Shown: positions 48,767 to 60,462, counted from the stretch's first letter. The stretch: DNA of 64,000 nucleotides from Gnetum montanum (GCA_015680685.1 MNCI01004172.1:1-64000); one strand, 5' to 3'. Translations and numbers: made by a program. The notes: generated by a model not told the origin, from the sequence alone.

Positions 48767-50403
48767 GGTGATGTTAAAAACTTAAGAAAATGAGTTAGTG
48801 ATCATACAAATATAATCATACTACTCTTCCCCTTTTTCATCAGTAGCAAAAAGGATAAAGTGCTGAAACTTGGTGAGAAAAGATATAAAAAATAATAATA
48901 TCTAGATAATATATACAGCCAAGTAGCACTCATAAGCCTAAAAATATATAGTAAGTATGTGTTTATCAAGTTCATGAAGAGGTACCCCAAATTTGGCAAG
49001 AGCAAAACCAAACCTTCCAAGTGAAATTCAACATTGAGGTGAAGAAAAGCAGTAAGCAACCTGTCTCTAAAACAATAAGTCATTAGCAGTGCATGATGCT
49101 TGGAGTGTTCAAATATTCTCTATCTTTGTAAAATGTTATCTTTATGGTGATGTAAATATAGTCATAAAACTTCACAATGAAAAACATATTGATGTCAGAT
49201 TCATTAGTTAATAAGAACAAACATGGATACTTTCCCATAGAATAATCATGTTATTGCTTAAAATGTAGTAAGAAATGTACTACATCCTTCACTTAAGGCA
49301 TGATTGTGGAAATTGAGAAACGCTCTTTTGAGATCAAGAACAAGGAGGTACAATTATTCAGTAAGAACCATCAACATGCAATTTTCAAGGCCAAAGGTAA
49401 AACAAGCATCTTATCTAGATATCTCATTAAAACTTGCATTGCTATATTAACCAAAAATTTGGAAATTTCCATGAGAATAAGGAAGCTAAGAGTGAGACAT
49501 GCATATTTTGATTTTTGTATAAGATAATACAAAAAACACAACAACTCATGCTAATAGAGAACTAACCATATATATATTTGATTAATCTAAAAGTTTGCAT
49601 ATGCGACAAACAATCATTCCAGACTTTACCATTCTAGAAAAAATACCTCTTGAAGTCCTTTTCTTACTCATTGTCGTTCTTGGCCATAGTCTTCAAAGAC
49701 TTCCCCTACATTGATGGCCTCCAAGATGATTGAGGAGTAGCCCCCCTACACATGTTGCTTATTTTGGGCCTTTATGCAAATATCACAAAAACACTATAAT
49801 TGTAGGTCAATGTTAAGATCATTTATGGAGATCTAGGTTTTAAACTAGTAATATTGATAGAATTTTTAGAGGTATGTCTTATCTTAGAAGTGGAAAAAAC
49901 ATCCCAAAGATTTTGAGCATAGAAAAAGATCATCAAAAGAATTTCAGATTAAGCAAAACTAAATGCAAGACAAGAAATCAAACTAAAATTGCTATGAGAT
50001 GAAGATCCAAGAGAATTTATTACAAGTTCTATTATAAATATTCATAAAACCAATTATATCAATATCATGGATGAATGTAAGAAATTTTCTAGACACTTAT
50101 TCATTAATTTTAATGTAGACAAGATGTAGATAATTTTGAACTTCTCAAACACTATCCTAATTAACTAGTAAGTAAAGAGATAGAGACTTACCTTGACTTA
50201 CCTTGCCTACCAATGAGAAGAGAAGATCAATGCAGTTTGAGGTGAGGTCTCCTATCATGAAGTTCCTCTTCATCCTTAGGTTCTCTTTCATTAGATTATG
50301 TATGTAATGTCACTATTTTTTCATGTTCCTTGTGATAGAAATTTTGATCACTTTTTGCATTATTTTTGGGGCTCCACTTTCCTTCATTCTCACTTATTGG
50401 TAC
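48767..50403. other. Copia interior without protein domains
   Basis: AT-rich; no Copia protease, integrase or RT motif on either strand. Short frames only. Confidence 0.65.
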
Positions 50404-51304
50404 CTACCCAATGTCCTTACCAAATCCTTTTTGACAAGACCAAGCATTAATCCTACTTTGATCATCATAGCTAAGATCTTTCTTACCACCACAATTTTTA
50501 CATACAAATAAAATATTATCCTTATAATCAAAATTATCAAACCTTACTATTCTTGAGGTTGCATTTTCATGTGTTGCTTCCTTTAAATTCTTTGGTTGAT
50601 TTTTAGGAGTCTCTTCTTCTTGAATCTTGCTACAATACTTATTCAAAGAGATTAGTTGTTGAATCTTAGCTTTTATATCTAATATTTCTTCCTTCACTTT
50701 AGTATGAATAGCATCTAACATAAAAAGTGCTAGTGTCTTTTCCTTCCTAATCAAGTGATGTAAAAAAAATTTCTTCTTTAAATTCACTATACCTCTTCTC
50801 ACACATACCATCTTGTTCAGTCACATGTGAGGAATTTTCATCGGTAAGTGCCATGCATATGAGATGTGAATTTTTAAAAGAATTGCATGCTTCTTCTTCA
50901 CTTTTCTTACCATCATTCCAAATTTTATAAAATTTAGACTTTTTTAGTTTCTCATCATTAGATCTATTCCTTAGTTGTACCTTGCTATCACTTGGATTGC
51001 TAGGACATTCAAAGGCCTTATGGCATCTTCCTCCACAAATTCAACATTCTATAGAAGAAAAATCTAGATTAGAAGAATTTAAAACATTTATACATATTTC
51101 TTTACCTTTGAAGAAATTAGGTCTTTGCTATTGCTGAGATGATCCTCTGTTTCTTCTTGTAAGTAATCATTGTAGTCTCCTTGAGAGAAGAGCAATCTCA
51201 TCTTCATTGCCCTCATCATGCTCATTGACCTTGTTCTCTTTAGAGGTAGTCTTTAGACAAATAGGTCTTTCTTGAATCATTCCTTCACTTATGAGATTCA
51301 TTTC
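50404..51304 (-). pseudogene. Copia gag, C-terminal part with zinc knuckle and coiled coil
   Basis: Reading leftwards from the E3 border the gag frame resumes with EMNLISEGMIQERPICLK, then ENKVNEHDEGNEDEIALLSR. At 51047-51003 a CCHC knuckle (C*ICGGRCHKAFEC, CX2CX4HX4C, with a stop at its second position) is present. From 50811 a 135-codon frame includes a predicted helical, Lys/Glu/Ile-rich section (VKEEILDIKAKIQQLISLNK) and VCKNCGGKKDLS. It would package element RNA. Confidence 0.75.
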
Positions 51305-52376
51305 TTAAGAGACGCAATATTGCATGGGCCGTGATATTGAGTACGTCATGATATCGCATCCCATGCGATATTGCGTCGTCCCCTGCAATGTCACGTATGT
51401 GATATCACGATGCACCATCATATCTATAAATAAGAGGCGACTCTCCCTTTTTTTCCCATCCTAGGCTAGAAGTAGGGAAACTTTGGCAAATTGATCACTC
51501 CAAAGATAGAATATTTTCCATGTGCCCATAGTAGGAGTCCTAAAGTGAACGGATCTTTATTTGAGCAACATTGTATCGGAACACAAGTTGTGTACGGAAA
51601 TAAAGACGAACTTCCTGGATAAACCTTGCAATGCATGGAATAGGATTTTATTTAACGTTATTTATTGCTTTCTCTCTTAGTAATGTGGAATGAGTAAGGC
51701 TTGATTATGAGCATTTAAGGATGTGTACAGATAATCAAGGAGCAGATGCTCATCATAACATGGAATGAGTACGACTTGATTAAGAGCATCTAAGGATGTG
51801 TATGGATAATCAAGAAATTGGCTGCTCATCGCACTTAGGCTAGAAATGTGGAATGAGTATGACTTAATTACAAGCATCTAAAGATGTGTACGGATAATCA
51901 AGGAATCAGCTGCTCATCACACTTAGGCTAGATTAGGTTCTCTCAATCCTTTCCTCCTAGTTAGGTGCCTCAGTACGACCACTTCAAGCACATGCGTTAC
52001 GCGTGGTGATCCCAGCAATGATTAGCATTTGGTAGCCGCGGTTGCATCGGTTTAGGGTGTGTACGATAAGTGGGAACGGATGCTGATGCTAGGTAATTTA
52101 GAGTTAGCTCATTAGTTAGAGTTAGTAATTTAGTTTCTCAACCCTTCACCTTGTTAGCATAGGAGACATAAAACATAAAAGACTATAAAAATCATATACC
52201 TCAGACATACTTAACCATACACCATGAAAACTACAAGTAAGTCTGGGAAGACAACAAACGATTAACCCTAAGTGTTCCATGGGCCGTGTAGGCACTTAGT
52301 CTGCGGAGTTCAACCAAATCGCGCGTGCTACGCTCATTTCGTATGGTTGAGTGTAGGGGTACCTCGCCACTCATCA
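51305..52376 (+). repeat. E3 5' LTR
   Basis: About 1072 bp; TATA TATCTATAAATAAGAGGC at about 51421-51438; U3 with GATATCGC-type motifs (51320-51415); three head-to-tail subrepeats 51682-51756, 51757-51844 and 51845-51932. Confidence 0.92.
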
Positions 52377-52397
52377 TTAGCACCATTGCCAGGGACT
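52377..52397 (+). promoter_or_regulatory. E3 primer binding site (tRNA-Asp type)
   Basis: TTAGCACCATTGCCAGGGAC immediately after the LTR; the plant tRNA-Asp complement is TGGCGCCGTTGCCGGGGA, and all differences are transitions. Confidence 0.88.
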
Positions 52398-52515
52398 AAG
52401 TGTTTGTGTGCTGACTAAAATGTAGGATATCACTCACATTGTTGGGAGCCTAAATGAAGCTTCGGGTTAATCAAGAAAAATTATATAACAGTAATTAGCA
52501 CACCGATAGATAACA

Positions 52516-55500
52516 ATGTCTTCTTCTCGCAAAAGCACATCACCTAGAAATAATACAAAGGATAGACAGCAATCAAAAACACATAGCCGAAATTAGCCAA
52601 GTCCTAAACAATACCGAATAGTCTATACTCATCCCCATGAGTATATTCCCAACTTTACTTTTATTCTCCATCAAGATGAACAAATGCACTGGAGAGATTT
52701 GCAAGGTAACATAGTGTTACCTCTAGAACGATCAGTCCCTAACATGCTTCTCTGTGCTTTGGCACATATTGACATGAAAGAATTATATGCAGAATACATT
52801 GTGGAAGACTTTGATTCAAGGGATTACTATCCCATAGCTTTACAACATATGAGGGACTCAAGGCAGGAGAGCCAACATACACTATTGAAGGACAAAGAGG
52901 TCCTGCACGTCCTTGGTGAAACTAGAAATGGTGAACCACTTGTAACTAGTTTGCTATCAAGAGATGTTCCCCCTCTTAATGAAAGTGAGGAGGTAGGGTA
53001 TCAGAACCTACAATCAATGATACATAACCCTGGTTCTGATGCCCGTGAACACCAACTATTCATAGAGGGAACAACAACAAATGACAAGGACAAGCACTTA
53101 GATTGTCATCACGATCGGGGCCAAAGTAGCCGAACAGAAGTCAAGAAACATCATCATGGTGATGGTTCTCCTTCTTCTTCCCCTTCTTCACATCACTCAC
53201 CCTCTCCTTCCACCTCTGGGTGCAACCATGAAGAGCATAACGGAGAGGATAAAAGTAAGAAAAACGAGAGACCTCGACGAGAGAGTCGAGAGAGAGGACA
53301 AGGGCATGAATGAAGGGAAAGTAGGGAACAATGAAGACATCACAAGTGTCATGAAAGAGACGATCATGACAAGCCCCTACTTGCAACCTGAAGTATGCTT
53401 GACATAACGGAGGTAGTTAGAATCCCAACAAGGCATTTAAAAGATAGTCAGATCAAGCATTTAGACATGAACAACATCCCACGCTTTGAAGGGGGATACA
53501 ACGCTAATCTGTAGCATCATTTATAGGCATTCCACGATGACTGTGCCTTGAAAAACATTTAAAACGAGTGGCAGAAACTTAATTTGTTTCCCAGGACACT
53601 CACCAAGGAAGCAGAGAGCTAGTACCAGTCCTTAGAGCCAGAAACCATTAAGAGGTGGAGTACGATGTTAGAGTTGTTCAACGATAAATATCAGACATAC
53701 TCCAAAGTGTCTAACTTGCGTAAGCAGATCCAAGGATGGAAGCAAGTTCATCATGAACCCTTGGATGCTACCATGGCCCGCTACTACATATTGTTACATT
53801 GTTGCCCGGGCCATGATTATGCACAACGGGATCAACTCCACCACATTGTAGATGGGCTAAGGCATGAGACTAGAAGAACCCTTGGGACTTATGCCCAAGG
53901 GAAACTATCAGAAATTAGAGCCCATGAATTTCATAGATTTTTGGAACAAGTAACAAAAGAAGAAGGGGAGATACGAAAAAGGAAAAGTACAGAAGAATAC
54001 AACCATGATCTTCCTCTTCAAAAGAAGGGAGTGAGATTTTGAGATGAAGAGGATGAGTCACCAATTGAAGAGTTGGTAAATAGGAAAATCTTGCCACTCC
54101 AAAAACTAACAATAGAAGTAGCAGCTAAGGTAGAAGAAGTATGGAGCTCCTTAGATAATAAAATTGAAACTATCTTGAAAATTGTGGAGGAGTCTAAGGA
54201 GGAACAAAGTAGTGACAAAGGTAAGACAAAGTGGAGAGGTTTAGGCCCTGCACATAACAAGGGTAAGGGGAAAATTACTATCTTCGATGTGGTTGTGGAA
54301 TTAGACACAAACGATGATGGTGGATGTGAGATCTTCCACTATGACCATCTTAAGGGATGTTGTCCAATTATCTCACACCTGCAGGAGTCTGGGGTGTATG
54401 CACTTAATACAAGACTCAACCAATGGCAAAAACCCTGTAGGTTACCTTATCCCCAAGGTAACCCAAGGAAGTTCCACCAACCCTTAACATATTATCCAAG
54501 TGAAACTCCACCACAACCCATCGAACAGCATCAGTGGTGGCAATACCCATAGTCATGGGGGATGCCACTGCTGAAACAACAATACCCTTACTGGCAGCCA
54601 GATCCATATGTATATTATGTGTAGCAGTCGATTTCTCCAAGTGACTCTATGGATCACACAACTCCCCAACATCACTACCAAGTTTGGGAGTACTTTAGGA
54701 GGACTCCTCCTCTAGGAGACACTCCATACCCATACCATCCTCCTAATCCACCCGCACCTCTTCCACCTGTAGTTCCCATAACACCTCCTACTCCAACAAT
54801 GCAAGGGAAACTTCCTACTCAACCGTAGCAATGCCACGCTACGAGAGAAGTAAACATTCAAATCGTTGCTGGTTCTGACAACTGTAAAAAGAGAAGACCT
54901 TTCTTCAAAACCAGAAGCCCAAAAAAGCTATCACAACAACAAGTGGTTGAGTCTATGTATGCTCCTCCGATACATAGAGCTTTGGTGCTCCCTTCCATCA
55001 AAAATCAGAGCTTAATGCATATGGTTATGTTAACGCATACCGTAACCAACTAGATTAAGGTAGGCCACCTTCCCAGGAAACTAACTGACCCTGGAAGTCC
55101 CTTAATCTATCTCCAAATTGCTAGAAATGAACCACATAAGGCTCTTCTTGACTCAGGTTCTAGAGTCAACTTAATTTCATGAAAGATGTATCACGCTTGG
55201 AACCTGCCCCAACTTAAGAAGAGAAATATTCAACTAGAGCTGGCAAACCAGTCCATCACCATTCCTTTGGGATTGGTGGAGGACATCGTTACCACTGTGT
55301 GTGGTTGGTCCTACTTAGCTGATTTCTTAGTGATTGAAGTTAACAATGACAAAGGGGACTTCCTTATTATAATGGGAAGGGCATGGCTTAGCACAGTAGA
55401 TGCATGCCTAGGCATTCGTGATCTTTTCTTAGAAATTTTTAGGATAAACATTTATGGAAAGATCAAGAAGAGAAAAGTTCCATGCATCACATACAGTGAT

Positions 55501-55860
55501 TCATTGGGTGATGACATGGAGGAAATGCCTCCATGTAACAGGTGTGCCCTTAAAACTTTGAAACAAAGATGCCTGTATGTAGCAACCACACAACAAGTAG
55601 TAGACACCCTATGGTTGACAGCTACTAGAAAGAGCAACCAAAAAATATGCATAGAATGAACTGAGGAGAAAAACCATGCCAACAACGAAGGCATAGATAC
55701 GTTAGAATATGAGCGTCGCCAACTTCCACCCCTTAATCTAAGATCATCAATTGGGAGAAGTTGGACACTTTTAAGAAATTCAAACAAGCACTCATTATTT
55801 TGGATCTCTCCCTTTCGACTCAGTCATGGGGGAGATGATCACCTATGCTAATCATATGGA
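52516..55860 (+). pseudogene. E3 gag-protease, a single 3.3-kb frame with stops
   Basis: From ATG 52516 (MSSSRKSTSPRN) all parts lie in one frame (open pieces begin 52684, 53665, 54073, 55186), so I see no frameshift, only stops such as TAG near 52597, TGA 53314 (CGA in E2), TGA 53389, TAG and TAA near 53510-53563, TAA or TAG later, and TGA 55180. Regions: N-terminal QMHWRDLQGNIVLPLERSVP; Ser/His-rich acidic and basic section; capsid core 53650-54050 (MLELFNDKYQTYSKVSNL, GHDYAQRDQLHHIVDGL); Cys/His cluster GCEIFHYDHLKGCC (54325-54363); Pro/Tyr/Gln-rich tail; protease with LLDSGSRVN (Asp codon 55150), GLVEDIVTTVCGW and FLIIMGRAWLSTVDACLGI. It would form the particle and process it. The frame ends with no RT. 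Confidence 0.88.
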
Positions 55861-57783
55861 GCCCTCAGTTCTTTTAAGTTTTTGTTTTACACATTTTTGT
55901 TTTACAAGTTTTTGTTTTACATGTTTTTTTTACACATTTTTGTTTTACAAATTTCTTTAACCTTTCTTGTTTTTGTTTTTCAACATCATTATACTTTTCC
56001 ATTTTTTGTCCATATGTGTGCATGTGATCCACCCTATACATTCATCACATAATAAGTGTTCTTCATGATGGTATGAAATGTTTTCTTGTTGATTGCTAAT
56101 GTTTGGTTTTTACCTTTAAGTCACAATGCTGATACTAAGGTATGTTTCTTCTGATATGGCAGGCAATGAGATCACTTCATCCATCTGCCCATCAGTTTCT
56201 ATGGTCTCTCTCGGCTTGGAAATGCATAGTACCCTTCTAATAAGAACTTTAACGAATCGATGACTGGGCATTTCTCAAACTAAGGAAGAACTCAAGGATT
56301 GAAAAGGCTGTGACTTCAAGGAAACTTGATGCTTTTTTGTTAGCCATTCTCTTGGGTACTTGGATGTTTTCTTCTTGATTTTTCTTGCCATTCTGATGTT
56401 ACCCAATTATCGGAAGCTGAGATAATAAAAATAACAAAGTATTTGCATGGTGTGGTTCTCACACATAAAAACACAAAACACAAAAACCAAAAAAAAATAA
56501 AGCAAAAAAAGAAGAAGTGAGAATTCAAAGCACACCCCTTAAACAAAATAATCCCCTGGGCTACAAGCATTGGTTATGGAACTAAAAACGTTCCATCTAA
56601 CTAAGGTCCTTCTCGCTTCCCATTCTCTCCTTGCTTTGTTGGAATGGTGGTGACTCTTGGGGATGGCATTCTTGTTATCCAAGTGGATGGATTGGTTGAA
56701 TGCATTGATGTAAAGTCACTGGAAGTGGTTTGTTTGAGGCCAGAGTTGGAATGAGATTTTCCAAGTCACATTAATCATGAATTATACAAAGGGTTGTACA
56801 CCACCTTGTTTTTGGGATTCCATTCTATTCTATTCTCTCTATCCTTCTCTCCATTCTTCACCTCATTTTCGATTGTATCATTAGTATATTTTGGTTGATG
56901 CATTGTTTTCTTTTTGATAAATTTTTATGGTTAAGACTTTAACTCTTGTTCCAAATGACATTCCCAAGGCCTACGGACTCTTTGAATGTGGGTTTGTCAG
57001 GGCATTAAGGGCATGAGCCTGCTTTGGGGAGGACCCACTGACATTCCTCTTTGGTGTATCAGTTAAATTATTTTCCCTAACATTTTTGCAATTAATTTTT
57101 ATTTTGTTCATTTCCATCTTAACATCCACTTTATCGATGTTACCGTTGTCTCTTTTTATCTATCGTTCTTATTCCTTTCCTTTCTCCATTCTAACGCTAC
57201 CAGAGGTTCGCGATTAGTCATGGGGGTACGGGGCATAATTTTTTTGCTTTTCTACTAGCCCCAATTTTTTTGATTTTTTCCTAAGCCCTACACCTTCGGT
57301 AGTCATTAATATTATATCTCTAGATCCACAATCAGCCATACCACAACCTAGCCAATGGACTTACACCGAAGCAAGGTATCAACTACATCGAAATTCATTC
57401 ACCCTTGCTAATATAAGATTGTGTTGTGTGCAGATGGTGATCATACAACAACAGATTGGATCTTGAGCAAACACTTGGAATGGAGCAGCACTGAAGCAGT
57501 TATGCAAGGAGCAAGATGGACAACGCGTTTACGGATGGACAACGATAGGCGTAATCTTGGTTTTGGCAGCAACAACACTTCTTTCTCTCTCTTTCTCTCA
57601 AGCTACCAAATGACACCTGATGTCAATGTAATAAGGTGTTCACTCTTGTTGTCATGAACACTAGTTTTTCCAATTCTTGTAATGATGATCCATTCACAAG
57701 TCATCCCCATTAGTTCCATTAAATCAATAATCCCATACCTTCCTAATATTTTTTAAGGAACTTGAGGACGAGTTTTCATTTAG
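55861..57783. other. E3 domain-free 3' region
   Basis: It begins with a T-rich tandem stretch (GTTTTACACATTTTT units, 55877-55960). No known protein. A 78-codon frame at 57421-57657 has partial similarity to E2 35345-35145. The opposite-strand frame 56570-56340 is not conserved in E2. Confidence 0.6.
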
Positions 57784-57794
57784 TCATGGGGGTA
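57784..57794 (+). promoter_or_regulatory. E3 polypurine tract
   Basis: TCATGGGGGTA abuts TGATGAG; the same string is present beside the 3' LTRs of E1 and E2. Confidence 0.8.
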
Positions 57795-58555
57795 TGATGA
57801 GACGTGATATCACATTATGCGATATCGCGGCCATCATGATATTGTATCCCATGCGATATCGTGTACGCGATATCGCGTCATCCCCTGCAATGTCGCATAT
57901 GCCATATCGCGGTGTGGCGTCATATCTATAAATAAGAGGCGGCTCTCCCTTGTTTCCCCATCCTAGGCTAGAAGTAGGAAAACTCTAGTAGATTGATCAC
58001 TCCATAAATAGAATATTTTCCATGTGCCTGTAGTAGGAGTCCTAAAGTGAATGGATCTTTATTCGAGCAACATTGTACCTGAACACAAGTTGTGTACAGC
58101 AATAAAGACAAACTTCTTGAATAAACCTTGCATTGCATGGAATAGGATTTTATTTAATGTTATTTATTGCTTTCTCTCTTAGTAATGCAGAATGAGTACA
58201 ACTTTATTACGAACATTTAAGGATGTGTACGGATAATCAAGGAATGGATGCTCATTGCAACGTGGAATGAGTATGACTTGATTACGAGCATCTAAGGATG
58301 TGTACAGATAATCAAGGAATCAGCTGCTCATCACACTTAGGCTAGATTAGGTTCTCTCAACCCTTTCCTCCTAGTTAGGTGCCTCAGTATGATCACTTCC
58401 AGCACGTGCGTTACGCGTGGTGATCCTCAGTAAGTGGGAACGGATGCTGATGCTAGGTAATTTAGACTTAGCTCATTAGTTAGAGTTAGCAATTTAGTTT
58501 CTCAACCCTTCACCTTGTTAGCATAGGAGACATAAAACATAAAAGACTATAAAAA
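57795..58555 (+). repeat. E3 3' LTR, truncated
   Basis: It starts TGATGAGACGTGATATC, contains TATCTATAAATAAGAGGC at about 57928 and two subrepeats (about 58183-58344), lacks about 57 bases present in the 5' LTR after GGTGATCC (58425), and ends at ACTATAAAAA before N 58556, about 190 bases short of the LTR end. Confidence 0.92.
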
Positions 58556-58556
58556 N

Positions 58557-59074
58557 TCATAGGTGATAACAGCACTTTGAAGTTCCTCAAATTTCAAAGT
58601 TGAGAAATCTCTAATTTCCTCCATGGCTATGACCTTAGGTGTAAACTCTAATTGAAGAGTTTTAATAATTTTAATAATGACATCAATTTTGGGTAGATCC
58701 TTTCCTATTTCTTTGATCACTACAATAAGATCATTAGCTCTAGAAAAATAATCCTTGATTTTCTCACCTTCTCTCATTTTGAGTTTATTGTATTCACTTT
58801 GTAAAGCTAACATTTTCAATTGCTTAACAATAGAGGTTCCTTTATAAGTAGCTTCTAAAGTTTGCCAAATTTTTTTGATTTTCTTACATCCTAATACCCT
58901 ATTAAATTCATATTTATTCATAGCACAATATAAACAATTTTTTTCTTTTGAATCAAACATGAACTTATCCTTTTCCTCTTGAGACCATGCATTGCGAGGC
59001 TTGATGATGTTGATGGTGCTATCAATGGATGGAGTGTAGCCTTCTAGAATTGACTCCCATACTTCAAACTCCAT
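58557..59074 (-). pseudogene. Copia gag, N-terminal part (UBN2 family)
   Basis: MEFEVWESILEGYTPSIDST begins at 59074; then AWSQEEKDKFMFDSKEKNCL, NRVLGCKKIKKIWQTLEATY, YKGTSIVKQLKMLALQSEYN and KMREGEKIKDYFSRANDLIV, the order of the UBN2/gag-polypeptide family of plant Copia elements. It is open for about 172 codons, the best preserved frame in the window, and ends at the E3 junction. The frame upstream (59229-59075) has the true N-terminus broken by stops. Confidence 0.9.
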
Positions 59075-59202
59075 GGATTCAAAGAACCCCTACATTCTAG
59101 CTTTCCAATAGGTGAAATCAAATCTATTGAACATGGATGTCTTTGTGTAAGATTTCCTCTCCATTGTTCACTCTTGAAATTGATGATGATAAAGAAGAGT
59201 AC

Positions 59203-59218
59203 CAAGCTTTGATACCAC
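59203..59218 (-). promoter_or_regulatory. Copia primer binding site (initiator tRNA-Met)
   Basis: Minus strand TGGTATCAAAGCTTGG a few bases inside the 5' LTR. Confidence 0.85.
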
Positions 59219-59221
59219 TTA

Positions 59222-60462
59222 TGGATCATAGAACTTAGAAGGGGGGATGAATAAGTTTCCTAAATCAAACCTTTATGAAACAAAGCACAGACAAGAATTT
59301 ACATGGTTCCCCAACTTGGGTACTCCACACTCAAAGGGTAGATTGCAAGCACACCTTCCAACTTTGTTACTTTCAAAATGTGGTTGAAGGATCCATACTT
59401 TGTATAGTCTTCAAGCCATGCTCCAAAGTGTTGTGCTATAGCACTAATCACTCAATCCTACAAGGTCCTGTTAAGCTTGGAAATGTGATTTTAAGGCTTC
59501 CACAACCTTTACAATCTTGAGCTTTACATCAAAATATTGTACCACACCACCAACAACTCCATCCTACAGGCTGCTGATAAGTTCAAGCATATCAACCCTA
59601 TAGCGCAATAAGAACAAGAATCACAAGGGATAATTGCAACTCAATTTATTGATCCTTGTATAGTAAGGTATAGCACACTTTACAATGCCAAAAAGATAAG
59701 ACAATGAGGAGCAATAGAGAATTTAATAATTACAAATGATTATAAAGTGAATACAACAATGCTTGCACTTTTCCAAAGGCACATCAAGTCTTCTTATAGC
59801 TATTGTGTTTCTAAATCCATCTCGAAACTCATGCAATAGCTAGGAAACAATCACTAATGATCATGGAGGACATCTTTCTCATGCCTAAGACATCTCTTTG
59901 AATTTTCCTTCAATTCTAGAAAGACATCTTTGTTTTCTAAAAGATGTCCTTCTGAAGTCTTCATTCTGGAATATGTTATTTTCATATAGAAGACATCATT
60001 CTAAACTTGATTTGCATTTTGTAAAGATGTATTTTCCTTGTGAAAGACATCTTTGTCTAAGAACGATGTCTTGTTTTTTTTTTAAGACATCTCTATATGA
60101 ATTCACTCCAATTCTACCAAGATGTTTACTATTTCCTAGAGACATCTTTCTTCTACTTTCTTTGTCTTTTGAATGCATCATTCCTTGTCCATAGCCTTGA
60201 TCTTCTACATGCTTTGATGATGATGAATTTTCTTTTACAATATTTGGTCCTTGTCCACATTCTTTGAATATTTTTTTGAAGATCATGTGGGTGACCTCCT
60301 CCTTTGAGCTCTAAATAGTTTGTTCCTTGTCCTCTTTAGCTCATCTTGGTTTCCCATGTAAGTAGTCTTACAAACACAATAACCATACAACCATGCAAAA
60401 AACCTTTGACTTCATTCTACTTAAAATTTTGACACATACCAAAACAAACTAAAGGGTCCACA
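59222..60462 (-). repeat. Copia 5' LTR
   Basis: 1241 bp, TGGATCATAGAACTTAGAAG to AAAGGGTCCACA. Confidence 0.92.

Larger units (their letters stand above)
51305..58555 (+). mobile_element. E3: gag-protease non-autonomous Athila/Tat-like LTR retrotransposon
   Basis: 5' LTR 51305-52376 (start decayed to TTAAGAG, end CACTCATCA), primer site 52377-52397 (TTAGCACCATTGCCAGGGACT), gag-protease in one frame from ATG 52516 to about 55860, a domain-free stretch, polypurine tract at 57784-57794 (TCATGGGGGTA), 3' LTR 57795-58555 truncated at an N. It sits inside the Copia gag: joining 51304 to 58557 restores a continuous gag reading (VITY then EMNLIS). No RT, RNase H or integrase. Confidence 0.9.
47535..60462 (-). 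mobile_element. Copia-type element with gag but no recognisable pol
   Basis: LTRs 47535-48752 and 59222-60462 start TGGATCATAGAA and end AAAGGGTCCACA. An iMet primer site lies inside the right LTR (minus, TGGTATCAAAGCTTGG, complement of 59203-59218) and a polypurine tract inside the left one (minus, AAAAAGGGAGAGAT, complement of 48753-48766). Removing E3 (51305-58556) leaves only about 3.2 kb of interior: gag 59074-58557 continuing in 51304-50404, then about 1.6 kb without any protease, integrase, RT or RNase H motif. Flanks TCTTG and TTTAA do not match, so the target duplication is unresolved. Confidence 0.85.

Noticed and set aside
53141-53407. Antisense and shifted frames over E3 gag (also 39124-39480 over E2)
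   Set aside because: Shadows of the Ser/Arg-rich gag section; the true frame is the one of ATG 52516.
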